Part shown: positions 1 through 7,382 of the stretch, piece after piece
Numbering within the stretch: position 1 is the first letter of the stretch
How the letters are laid out: each line of letters opens with the position of its first letter
Assembly (NCBI GenBank): GCA_023422005.1
Contig: JAEZSC010000076.1
Span: forward strand, 11,868-75,867
Length of the DNA stretch: 64,000 bases
Origin: Bacillota bacterium
GTDB taxonomy: Bacteria; Bacillota; Clostridia; Christensenellales; UMGS416
Direction: 5' to 3'
Made by a program: the position numbers and the translations under genes
The notes under the pieces: generated by a model
Databases searched by the model: none
Told to the model about the DNA's origin: nothing
The model's input: the letters and a program-made list of their open reading frames with translations, nothing else

Positions 1-2
1 CG

Positions 3-323
<321 letters not shown>

Positions 324-342
324 TGTCATCCCCCGACCGCTT

Positions 343-372
343 TCGCCGGCGACGTTTCGGTGTCGCCGGCGA
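343..372 (+). terminator. Hairpin after sbcC, possible terminator
   Basis: A perfect 11-bp inverted repeat (343-353 and 362-372) with an 8-base loop lies 20 bases past the sbcC stop. There is no T-run after it, so it may be a weak or factor-dependent terminator. Confidence 0.45.
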
Positions 373-443
373 TTCGGGCGTCTTGTCCTTGGCCGCATAT
401 TGATGGGTTGGGTAGTGACCACTGTCACCGATGTTTCCTCGTG

Positions 444-474
444 GGTGATGTATATAGTAGACATAGACATCACC
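444..474. promoter_or_regulatory. 8-bp inverted repeat flanking a -10-like box; possible operator
   Basis: GGTGATGT (444-451) and ACATCACC (467-474) form a perfect 8-bp inverted repeat around TATAGT (453-458), a plausible -10 box. A second short inverted repeat (GTGAC/GTCAC, 415-428) lies just upstream. The arrangement fits a dimeric repressor site over the promoter of the membrane-protein gene at 493. No matching regulator is identified nearby. Confidence 0.4.
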
Positions 475-492
475 GCAAAGGAGTGTTCCGCC

Positions 493-795
493 ATGAGTGC
501 TTATACTGATACCGCCCCTGCTTCCCGGCGCGAGGTGATGGCCTGCGCCGATGACCATGTGTCCACCGCGGAGTGGATGTGGACCCTGTTCCTGACCGGC
601 ATACCTGTGGTGGGGCTGGTGCTGCTGTTCATCTGGGCCTTCGGCGGTGGCGCCAAGGTCAGCAAGCGCAGCTTTGCCCGCGCCGCGCTTCTATGGATGG
701 CCATCGGCGTGGCCGTGTCCATCGTCGTCTCCATCATCGCCGGTGGCTCGCTGATGCTGCTGTTCAACAGCATGAACCTTCCCAACATGCAGTAA
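493..795 (+). CDS. Small two-helix membrane protein, paralog 1
   Basis: A 100-residue protein of unknown function. The start is set by AGGAG about 8 bases upstream of the ATG at 493; an upstream ATG in the same frame has no ribosome site. After ~35 polar residues it has two hydrophobic helices separated by a basic turn (AKVSKRSF). The core EWMWTLFLTGIPVVGLVLL is shared with the next gene, so the two are tandem paralogs with unrelated N-terminal tails. It is followed by a strong terminator, so it is probably its own transcription unit. Function cannot be assigned. Confidence 0.75.
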   Translation: MSAYTDTAPASRREVMACADDHVSTAEWMWTLFLTGIPVVGLVLLFIWAFGGGAKVSKRSFARAALLWMAIGVAVSIVVSIIAGGSLMLLFNSMNLPNMQ

Positions 796-811
796 ATAGG
801 CTAGGGAAAAG

Positions 812-843
812 GCGTCGCGGAGACATTCTCCGCGGCGCTTTTT
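812..843 (+). terminator. Rho-independent terminator
   Basis: An 11-bp GC-rich stem (812-822 with 828-838, one G-T pair), a 5-base loop and a run of T (839-843) directly follow the first small membrane gene and separate it from its paralog. Confidence 0.88.
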
Positions 844-921
844 GCATATCGTTATTGTTGATGGCAGAAAACATTCGACATACAATATATTATAGGATCG
901 TTCATAAAGGAGTCAGGCATC

Positions 922-1209
922 ATGGGTATGTATCCCAACGGAGTTCCTGTGCGCCCTCTGAACAACAATGCCTACTACACCGAAGAGCCCGTATCCACCG
1001 GCGAATGGATGTGGACGACGCTGCTCATGGTCATTCCTGTTATCAACCTCGTGCTGATGTTCGTGTGGGCCTTCGGTGGTAGCGCCAAGGCCAGCAAGCG
1101 CAACTTCTTCCGCGCGGCGCTGATCTGGGCGGCCATCGGCATCGGCATCTATCTGCTGGTGTTCATGATCGTGCTGTTTTTGGGCGGCTCCATGCTAGGG
1201 AATCGCTGA
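922..1209 (+). CDS. Small two-helix membrane protein, paralog 2
   Basis: A 95-residue paralog of the preceding gene. AAAGGAG lies 8-10 bases before the ATG. The conserved block VSTGEWMWTTLLMVIPV leads into helix 1, then FVWAFGGSAKASKRNFFRA, then helix 2. The N-terminal ~25 residues are short, polar and Asn/Tyr-rich. The basic turn between the helices suggests both ends face the outside or both the inside. The gene has an AT-rich upstream region with a TATTAT box near 888. No known function; the duplication with separate terminators suggests independent expression. Confidence 0.78.
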   Translation: MGMYPNGVPVRPLNNNAYYTEEPVSTGEWMWTTLLMVIPVINLVLMFVWAFGGSAKASKRNFFRAALIWAAIGIGIYLLVFMIVLFLGGSMLGNR

Positions 1210-1217
1210 ATCAATGG

Positions 1218-1238
1218 GGCGTCCGCAAGGCGGATGCC
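1218..1238. terminator. Hairpin between convergent genes
   Basis: A 9-bp stem (1218-1226 with 1230-1238, one G-T pair) lies between the small membrane gene and the convergent ferritin-like gene. The T-tract is poor in both directions, so it is only a possible shared terminator. Confidence 0.45.
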
Positions 1239-1258
1239 ATGCTTTGTTCAGCGCTTCC

Positions 1259-1678
1259 CTAGAACAACAGCGGCAGCCGCATGGCGTGCACGGCTTCTTC
1301 GTCGCGCAGCCGCAGGAACAGCTCCCTGAGCCGCGGGCTTGCAGCCTGGCGGCTTAGCTTGGCATAGCGCGCGTAATCCTCGGTCTCGGCCAGCAGGCAT
1401 TCCCGCAGGGCTTCGCGGTAGTCGCCGGGGGCGGCGTCGGAGGGCTCGCCCCGCCAGTTCATCTGGGCCAGCGCCGCATAGGCCTGGGCAAGGCTTTTGG
1501 CGTGCTCCTCTTCCTGGCAGCTGAAATCCTGCAGCAGCTTGCGCGCATTCTCATCGGGCGCCAGCGCCGCCAGCGCCGCGTAGGTCCGGCCGCTGCCCAG
1601 CTCCTGCGCGATGGCCCGCTCGATGTCGGCCATGCGCTCAAAGTCAGCCATGACGCTTCCATATCCTGAGCTTAACAT
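1259..1678 (-). CDS. Ferritin-like (rubrerythrin-type) di-iron protein
   Basis: A 139-residue all-helical protein. The start at 1678 is chosen because GGGGAGGA lies 6 bases before it; an in-frame ATG 39 bases upstream lacks a site. Two halves each carry an acidic helix and an ExxH pair: E56-x-x-H59 in the first half and E128-x-x-H131 in the second, with earlier helices carrying E20/E26 and E98/E100. This is the di-iron pattern of the ferritin-like superfamily. There is no rubredoxin-type Cys4 tail. It probably protects against peroxide or stores iron. It lies 35 bases downstream of the SpoVB-like gene and is likely co-transcribed with it. Confidence 0.75.
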   Translation of the reverse strand: MLSSGYGSVMADFERMADIERAIAQELGSGRTYAALAALAPDENARKLLQDFSCQEEEHAKSLAQAYAALAQMNWRGEPSDAAPGDYREALRECLLAETEDYARYAKLSRQAASPRLRELFLRLRDEEAVHAMRLPLLF

Positions 1679-1713
1679 CCGGATTCCTCCCCATGACAGG
1701 CTACTCCGCCCCT

Positions 1714-3291
1714 TCATCGTATGCTCTCAGGGGCGCCCTTGATAGTGGCGCCGCGCCGGCCCATCTGCGCGCGCACATAGCCCGCGGCGTCCACGCCCTG
1801 CAGCCGCAGCGTCAGCAGAAAAAACGTGAAGCCCGTGCCGATGGAAATGAGCAGGGAGGGCACAGTGGATACGCCCGCGCCCAGCATATGGTGCACGTTG
1901 CCCGTGGCGAAGCCGGTGACCAGCGCCGACAGCGCCGGCAGCACGAACCACCCTGCCCATTCCACCCGCAGGTCCAGCGCCCGGCGCAGCGCGTGCAAGT
2001 TCAGCGCGAACACGATCAGCGCATCGGCGGCGTAGCCCATCAAAAAGCCGATGAGCCCCAGCTTGGGATCTGCCACCGCGAACCATGTGAACGCCAGCTG
2101 CACGGCGCCGCCCAGCACGTTGTGGGCCATGGCGCGGTTTTGCAGGCCCACGCCGTTGAGCAGGCTGGTTGTGATGATCTGGTAATACACCAGCGCCGAG
2201 CCGCCGGCCAGCCACCAGAAGTGCTCCGCCGGCACGTTCTGCCCATAGATCAGCTGGCAGATGGGCGGGCCCAGCGGCGTGATCACCGCGATGACCGGCA
2301 GCGCGATGAGCCCGGTGACCTGCATGGAGCGGCCCACCTTGCGGCGCACGTCGGCGGTGTCGCGCAGCGCCGTGCTCTCGGTCAGCTTTGGCAGCATCAG
2401 CGTGGCAATGGGGCTTACGAACGCCATGGGGATCATGTACAGCGGCAGCGCCATGCCCATCATCACGCCCAGCGCGCTGATGGCGGCGGTCTGGCTATAG
2501 CCGGCGGCCATCAGCCGCTGGGGGATGAGCACCGTGTTGGCCGAGGACAGCAGGTTGTTGACCAGCGCCGCCGCGGCCACCGGCAGCGCCATGGCCAGCA
2601 GCCGGCCAAGAAGCCCCCGGCCAGCCCCGGCTGCAGGCTTCACGCCCTGTATGCGCCGCCAGCGCCGGTACAGGCCTGCCAGGAATGTGGAGCTGAACAG
2701 CTCACTGATGATCATGCCCCCCACGATCAGCGCAGCCGCCTCGGCGCTGCTCTTGGCCGGCAGCAGCAACAGCAGCGCCGCCACGGCCACGATGCGCACG
2801 ATCTGCTCCAGTTGGTCGCTGAGCGCCGGCGACCGCACGTTCTGCACGCCGTAGAAGAAGGACTTGACGATGTTCTCCATGCCGGTGAGCGCCAGGCAGG
2901 GCAGCAGCAGCAGCAGCGCCGTCTGCGTTTCGGCGTCGCCCAGCAGCGTTTCGGAAATCCAGCCGGAAAAGCCCAGCACCAAAGCAGCCGCCACGGCAAA
3001 AAGGCCGAAGAACAGCGCCGCCGCTGCGCCCACCACCGCGCCTGTGCCGGCGTGGTCCTTTAAGGCGTTGCGCTCGCTGGCCACCGCTGTGACCGCCGTG
3101 CCCACGCCGGAAAGCGTGATCGCCAGCATCACCGAATAGGCGGGCATCACCAGAGAGAATACGCCCATGCCGTCGGCGCCGATGCGCCAGCTTAAAAATA
3201 CGCGGTAGCCAAAGCCCAGCAGTTGCAGGCCGATGCCGGAAGCCGTCAGGATCAGGGCGCTGTAGAACAGAGACTTGCGTGGGATCTTCAC
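1714..3291 (-). CDS. SpoVB-like polysaccharide/lipid flippase (MOP superfamily)
   Basis: A 525-residue multi-pass membrane protein with about 14 hydrophobic helices. The opening helix, the FLSWRIGADGMGVFSLVMP segment and the later NNLLSSANTVLIPQRL segment match the stage V sporulation protein B / MurJ-like branch of the MOP exporter superfamily. These proteins flip lipid-linked sugar precursors. The start used is GTG at 3291, preceded by GGAGGAG at a 4-5 base distance; ATG at 3306 is the alternative. Several SpoVB-like paralogs are usual in Clostridia, so a direct role in sporulation is not certain. The ferritin-like gene follows. Confidence 0.82.
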   Translation of the reverse strand: MKIPRKSLFYSALILTASGIGLQLLGFGYRVFLSWRIGADGMGVFSLVMPAYSVMLAITLSGVGTAVTAVASERNALKDHAGTGAVVGAAAALFFGLFAVAAALVLGFSGWISETLLGDAETQTALLLLLPCLALTGMENIVKSFFYGVQNVRSPALSDQLEQIVRIVAVAALLLLLPAKSSAEAAALIVGGMIISELFSSTFLAGLYRRWRRIQGVKPAAGAGRGLLGRLLAMALPVAAAALVNNLLSSANTVLIPQRLMAAGYSQTAAISALGVMMGMALPLYMIPMAFVSPIATLMLPKLTESTALRDTADVRRKVGRSMQVTGLIALPVIAVITPLGPPICQLIYGQNVPAEHFWWLAGGSALVYYQIITTSLLNGVGLQNRAMAHNVLGGAVQLAFTWFAVADPKLGLIGFLMGYAADALIVFALNLHALRRALDLRVEWAGWFVLPALSALVTGFATGNVHHMLGAGVSTVPSLLISIGTGFTFFLLTLRLQGVDAAGYVRAQMGRRGATIKGAPESIR

Positions 3292-3395
3292 GAAACTCCT
3301 CCGCATGACTGTATTGCCATGTACTACAGTATGCGTGGGTGGGTGGGGGAATGCTCGGCCTGTGTGGCAGCGCCGCAAGTTGAAATATTAACTGA

Positions 3396-3424
3396 TTGTT
3401 AACTCCAACGCGTTGTGCTATATT
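3396..3424 (+). promoter_or_regulatory. Sigma-A type promoter with extended -10
   Basis: TTGTTA (3396-3401), a 17-base spacer and TATATT (3419-3424), with TG at 3416-3417 giving an extended -10. It lies about 90 bases before the start of the orphan gene at 3513. Confidence 0.6.
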
Positions 3425-3512
3425 GATGCCGCCGAGACATTTGCTTATCGTTTGAAAACTTATGACTTGTTGCGCTATCGAGTTTGAAGTTTTTGTATGA
3501 GGAGGTGAGCTC

Positions 3513-4334
3513 ATGAGCAAGACGGATTCACAGGTAGCGGCAAACACAAGATTGTTGAATAAAAAAACCAACAGATCGAAAAAAGGGAATGGCAGGTTGA
3601 AAGCCGTTGAACGCGATCTGTATTCACTTAGCCGCAGAGAAGGACTCCAGGACATCGGGGAGATGCTTCACGGGGACACCATCGGCTGGAACCGGACCAT
3701 CGCCGACGCCGCAAAATATCTGCTGGAAACTGCAGGCGATTTACCCAAAGAGGGAAATGACATCAACGATCTTCTGGCCAAGAGGTTGGAGGGAGAGCAC
3801 TCTTTTGCGAATTACCCTGAAGACGAGAGGGAGCTGTTCACCGATTTTGAACCTGCTGGAAAAATAGTGGATTCTGAGGTGCAGCAATTACTCGCCGATC
3901 AGGAAATCCCGAGTGCGATGAAAGGTCACGGGCTGCTCACGGCAGAGGAGATTGCGGTCCTTCTGGAGGGCTATTATGGACCGGGCGAATCGGGCGAAAA
4001 GAAACCACAGGGGGAACCGGCTCTTTCGCATCAAGAGACAATCGATGGATTGACCAGTAGTCTTTTTGCATCAGAGATGCCGTCTTATGAAGTTACGACG
4101 AATTGGCGTGAGGAAGGCCAAATATATGGGCTCTTATCGGCCGAGGCAGATATTGTTAACGAATTTATCCATACCTGGAACAAAACGAAGGAGCCCGACG
4201 ATCCTCTCAGGCTGCCACCATTTGAAGTAAAAAAGCCACCGGAGCCTGCGTTGCAGGAGCATAAGCTTGAACTGGAAATCGGGCAAATGGCAGGAAGCAT
4301 CCTCTTTGAAGGATTGTGCTCAATGCTGCGCTAG
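3513..4334 (+). CDS. Hypothetical protein, 273 residues, AT-richer than neighbours
   Basis: Not recognised. A strong GGAGGTG site precedes the ATG. The protein is soluble with no signal peptide or membrane helix: a basic Lys/Arg-rich N-terminus (residues 1-35), then a mostly acidic helical body with many Glu/Asp pairs. There is no cysteine until near the C-terminus. Base composition is visibly less GC-rich than the flanking genes, with codons such as AAA, GAA and TTG used more freely, which suggests transfer from elsewhere. It is a single-gene unit with its own promoter and terminator. A plausible alternative is a small accessory DNA- or protein-binding factor, but nothing shows this directly. 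Confidence 0.6.
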   Translation: MSKTDSQVAANTRLLNKKTNRSKKGNGRLKAVERDLYSLSRREGLQDIGEMLHGDTIGWNRTIADAAKYLLETAGDLPKEGNDINDLLAKRLEGEHSFANYPEDERELFTDFEPAGKIVDSEVQQLLADQEIPSAMKGHGLLTAEEIAVLLEGYYGPGESGEKKPQGEPALSHQETIDGLTSSLFASEMPSYEVTTNWREEGQIYGLLSAEADIVNEFIHTWNKTKEPDDPLRLPPFEVKKPPEPALQEHKLELEIGQMAGSILFEGLCSMLR

Positions 4335-4384
4335 GTAACAATGCGGGGGACTTGATTACCCAAAGAAACCTTGCAAACATGAAG

Positions 4385-4423
4385 CAAGCCTTGTGTGACA
4401 ATGTTGCGGAAGGCTTGTTTTTT
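4385..4423 (+). terminator. Rho-independent terminator
   Basis: An 8-bp perfect stem (4385-4392 with 4410-4417), a long 17-base loop and TTTTTT at 4418-4423, downstream of the orphan gene at 3513. Confidence 0.72.
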
Positions 4424-4467
4424 CATTGATAAAATGGGGCCAGAAAATCCAAGGAAGGGTGTATGAA

Positions 4468-4788
4468 ATGTCAGCGATTCCATTAACCGGCAAGAACTTC
4501 CGAGAGGTTGTTTTACAATCTGAAAAACCGGTCCTGATCGACTTTTGGGCCACATGGTGCGGCCCCTGCCGTATGCAGAGCCCCATCATCGACGAGCTGG
4601 CCAGCGAGGTTGGCGACACTGCTGTGGTGGCCAAGCTCAACGTGGATGAAAACCCCGAGCTGGCGGCACAGTTCTCCGTCATGAGCATTCCGGCGCTGGT
4701 TTTGGTCAGGAACGGCAAGGTCGTCACGCGCAAGGTGGGCTTCACGCCGAAGGCTGCTCTGATCAGCCTGCTTGCAGCGGCAGCATAG
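4468..4788 (+). CDS. trxA: Thioredoxin
   Basis: A 106-residue single-domain thioredoxin with the active site WCGPC (Cys31, Cys34), the preceding FWATW strand and the cis-proline segment MSIPAL near residue 75. It reduces protein disulfides in the cytoplasm. The ATG at 4468 is preceded by GGAAGGG; an in-frame upstream ATG at 4426 would add 14 residues not typical of the family. It converges on the Crp/Fnr gene with a single-base gap. With the rhodanese and ferredoxin across the regulator it forms a small sulfur/redox cluster. Confidence 0.93.
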   Translation: MSAIPLTGKNFREVVLQSEKPVLIDFWATWCGPCRMQSPIIDELASEVGDTAVVAKLNVDENPELAAQFSVMSIPALVLVRNGKVVTRKVGFTPKAALISLLAAAA

Positions 4789-4789
4789 T

Positions 4790-5467
4790 TCAGCCGGCGG
4801 AGCGCCGCAGCCGCTCCGCGTCGAGCAGCTCGATGCGGCCTCGGGAGAGCCGGATCAGGCCGTCGTTCTCCATGTATTTGAGCACGCGGCTGATGACCTC
4901 CCGGGCGGTTCCCAGGTTTCTGGCGATGGTCTCGTGGGTGATGGGCAGGCGGGAAGCGCCTTCCAGGTTGAATTGCTCCAGCAGGAACGAAGCGACCCGC
5001 TGCCCCATGTTCCTGGAAACCATCTGCTCTATGACCCACATGACCTCGGAGAACCGCTCGGCCACCAGATCGGCCATATACTCCTTGAGCAAGGGGTACT
5101 TCCCGGAAAGCGTGCTCAGCAGAGAGGCGGGAATGAAGTACAGCTCGCTGTCCCTTTCCGCCTCCAGCGTAACTTCGAAGGTGATGTTTTTCAGGGCGCA
5201 GGATGCTGACAGTATGCAGACATCGCCGGGCAGCAACCGATAGAGCGTGATGCTCTTGGCGTCCTCTGTCTCATAAAACGCCCGCAGCTGCCCCGCCTTA
5301 ACGATGACAAGGCCATTGCAATCCTGCTGCCGGTTGAACACCGGCTCGCCTTGCCCAAAGCTCGCCCGCACCATGGCGGCCTCCAGCGTGGCGCTGTCCT
5401 GCGCGCTCAGCCGTTGCAGGAAAGGCAGATAGGTTTTCAGAAACGGACGGTCACGATCCTCAATCAT
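4790..5467 (-). CDS. Crp/Fnr-family transcription regulator with three cysteines
   Basis: A 225-residue regulator. Residues ~15-125 form a cyclic-nucleotide-binding-like beta roll, ~130-160 the dimer helix, and ~173-218 a winged helix with recognition stretch TAREVISRVLKYMENDGLI. It lacks the N-terminal Cys cluster of oxygen-sensing Fnr, but has Cys50 plus Cys84 and Cys90 in GDVCILSASC. Two cysteines six residues apart inside the sensor domain suggest thiol or sulfur-species sensing (inference). It is divergent from the rhodanese/ferredoxin genes with only ~50 bases between starts, so it likely controls them and itself. Confidence 0.85.
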   Translation of the reverse strand: MIEDRDRPFLKTYLPFLQRLSAQDSATLEAAMVRASFGQGEPVFNRQQDCNGLVIVKAGQLRAFYETEDAKSITLYRLLPGDVCILSASCALKNITFEVTLEAERDSELYFIPASLLSTLSGKYPLLKEYMADLVAERFSEVMWVIEQMVSRNMGQRVASFLLEQFNLEGASRLPITHETIARNLGTAREVISRVLKYMENDGLIRLSRGRIELLDAERLRRSAG

Positions 5468-5517
5468 ATCCCTGCTCCAAACCCAACGTTAGTTCGATCG
5501 ATGAAAGGAAATGTATC

Positions 5518-5862
5518 ATGTTTAAAACATTGTATGGCGCATCCAAAGCCACTGTTATTTCTCCGCAGGAAGCCAAAAGACGTCTGTCGTCCGGCGACAC
5601 CGTGGTCCTGCTGGACGTCAGAACACCGCAGGAGTACGAGCAAATTCACATCCCCAACAGTATATCATTGCCGCTGGACTGCTTAAAGCAGGAGGTTGCC
5701 GACAGGATCCCCGACAAAGACACGGAAATCATTGTCTACTGCCTGAGCGGCGCCCGCTCCTCCATGGCGTGCAGCCAGCTCATTTCCATGGGCTATACCA
5801 ACGTCAGTAACATGGGCGGCATCCGCTCCTGGCGGTATGAGACCGTACATGGGCGAGGATAA
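5518..5862 (+). CDS. Rhodanese-domain sulfurtransferase
   Basis: A 114-residue single rhodanese domain. It has the LLDVRTPQEYEQIHIPNS opening block and the active loop CLSGARS with catalytic Cys75 and Arg80 (CxxGxR). It would carry sulfane sulfur as a persulfide on Cys75. The ATG at 5518 follows AAAGGA. It is divergent from the Crp/Fnr gene and 33 bases upstream of the ferredoxin, probably in one transcript. The context suggests persulfide or sulfide handling, or redox repair, under control of the adjacent regulator. Confidence 0.9.
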   Translation: MFKTLYGASKATVISPQEAKRRLSSGDTVVLLDVRTPQEYEQIHIPNSISLPLDCLKQEVADRIPDKDTEIIVYCLSGARSSMACSQLISMGYTNVSNMGGIRSWRYETVHGRG

Positions 5863-5895
5863 GCCGGGCTGCGACCCGAACAACAGGAGGTTTTC

Positions 5896-6072
5896 ATGAA
5901 AGTAGACAGCAAGCGTTGCCCGCAGAATCACCGCTGCCCGGCCATCGCCCAATGCCCGGTTGACGCCATTTCGCAGAAAGGCAACGGCCTTCCGGTCATC
6001 GATCAGCAGAAATGCCTCAAGTGCCGGAAGTGCGTGCTGTTCTGCCCGATGCAGGCGATAACTGTTTCGTAG
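5896..6072 (+). CDS. Small 4Fe-4S ferredoxin-like protein (58 residues)
   Basis: A short gene easily missed by length filters. CAGGAGG lies 5-6 bases before the ATG. It has seven cysteines: Cys8, Cys14 and Cys20 (spaced C-x5-C-x5-CP) and a classical cluster motif Cys40-x2-Cys43-x2-Cys46-x3-Cys50-Pro. The second motif can bind one [4Fe-4S] cluster; the first is incomplete or atypical and could bind a cluster only with an extra ligand. It ends the rhodanese transcript and is the likely electron carrier of the redox cluster. About 145 bases without a recognised feature follow. Confidence 0.85.
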   Translation: MKVDSKRCPQNHRCPAIAQCPVDAISQKGNGLPVIDQQKCLKCRKCVLFCPMQAITVS

Positions 6073-6216
6073 CGAAATTGTTTCTGTGTTATAAAAATGA
6101 GGCTGGCCGCCGCTTCCCGCTCAGGGCGCAGGTGTACGCATAACCCGCCGCGGCCTGGTACATGCGCAGCAGCACAATGATACCGTATGGGCCGTGGCGG
6201 GTTGCGGGGAGACCGG

Positions 6217-7332
6217 TTATTTGCCTCGGTTGTATTCCTCCACGATTTGCGTCACCAGCCGTACGCGCTCGATGTTGCCCCTCGACGGCATCTCGTCGGA
6301 GATACCCAGAATCAGCCTGGGCGCAAAGAGTTCGATGACCCGGTGCACCTGCTCCACCAGCGCTTCCACCGGGAAGGTGTCCTCAAAGAGCACCGCGGCG
6401 ATGCCGTCCACCAGGAACACTTCGTCGCCCAGCGCGTCCTTCATCTCCTCCAGCGTCACGTCGCCCTGGGGGATGGGCGTGATGGCCTCTATGCCGTCCA
6501 GCCCGCAATGCTTGGCGTAGGGCAGCAGCGGCTTGCAGTCGCCGTCCCAATGGGAGAAGACGAACTTGCCGGCCCTGTGCAGCCGTTCGCAGCGCTGCTG
6601 ATAGGCGGGCAGCACATATTTCTCAAAAAGCTTGGGCGACAGCGTGCCTCCGTGCAGGTTGTCGCCAAAATTGACCCATTCCAGCGGCGAGGCGTTGATG
6701 ACATCCATGAGCCGCAGCGCGTTTTCGTTGAGCGCGGTGAAGTATTTCTCCACGGTTTCCGGATAATCCATCAGCGCGTAGACGCCGGCCTCCACGCCCA
6801 TCAGGTCGTGGTACAGGTTCTGCACGGTGACCCTGGGCCACGTGAACATCACGGGCAGGCCGATGTCGCCCCATTCGGCGTACACCGCGTCATACACCGC
6901 CCGGTCGAAGGCCCAGTCGGTGTGCTCCACGAGCCACATCTGCACCTTCAAGTCGTCCTCGGTCACGACCGGCCATTTCTCAAAGAACCAGCCGGGGTTG
7001 GATGTGTTGCCCCGCATCACCGTGGTCAGCTTGCCTACCGGGGTTTCGATGACGGTCTCCCGCTCCATGGGGGAGATTTCCCGGCTGTAGGTATGCACGC
7101 TGCCCGGCAGCACCTGGCGGAAGCACGCGTTGTACTCGTAGATGCGGTTGGAGCAGCCCAGGTTGCGGTAAATCTGAGCGTCGGACAGGCCATCCAGGCC
7201 GCCGGGCAGCGGCTCACCCAGGAACTTCCTGTCGGCGATCCAACAGAGGATCCTGGGCTGGAAGAGGATCTTCCCGCCCGATGTGCCGCGCAGCACGGCG
7301 CGGTTGAGTTCCAGCAAATTGCTCATATTCAT
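6217..7332 (-). CDS. URO-D superfamily protein, divergent form (371 aa)
   Basis: Similar in length and pattern to the uroporphyrinogen decarboxylase / cobamide methyltransferase superfamily. C-terminal blocks LVDGIAAVLFEDTFPVEAL and LILGISDEMPSRGNIERV resemble the late TIM-barrel strands. The central His-Cys region is altered (FSHWDGDCKPL) and the late Cys that binds zinc in methyltransferases is replaced by ISDEMPS, so neither classical activity is assured. It is the last gene of the first sugar-uptake operon, 50 bases after a second URO-D protein. True HemE is unlikely because residues and context differ. Substrate unknown; possibly a carbohydrate-linked carbon-carbon or methyl transfer reaction (speculative). 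Confidence 0.68.
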   Translation of the reverse strand: MNMSNLLELNRAVLRGTSGGKILFQPRILCWIADRKFLGEPLPGGLDGLSDAQIYRNLGCSNRIYEYNACFRQVLPGSVHTYSREISPMERETVIETPVGKLTTVMRGNTSNPGWFFEKWPVVTEDDLKVQMWLVEHTDWAFDRAVYDAVYAEWGDIGLPVMFTWPRVTVQNLYHDLMGVEAGVYALMDYPETVEKYFTALNENALRLMDVINASPLEWVNFGDNLHGGTLSPKLFEKYVLPAYQQRCERLHRAGKFVFSHWDGDCKPLLPYAKHCGLDGIEAITPIPQGDVTLEEMKDALGDEVFLVDGIAAVLFEDTFPVEALVEQVHRVIELFAPRLILGISDEMPSRGNIERVRLVTQIVEEYNRGK

Positions 7333-7382
7333 CGTCCGCCCATTCCGTTTTTGCCATTATAGCATGGGGCGGGAACCGTTGG

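Noticed and set aside
1693..3063. Long plus-strand frame opposite the SpoVB-like gene
   Set aside because: His/Gln/Arg-rich low-complexity translation; the minus strand encodes a conserved flippase.
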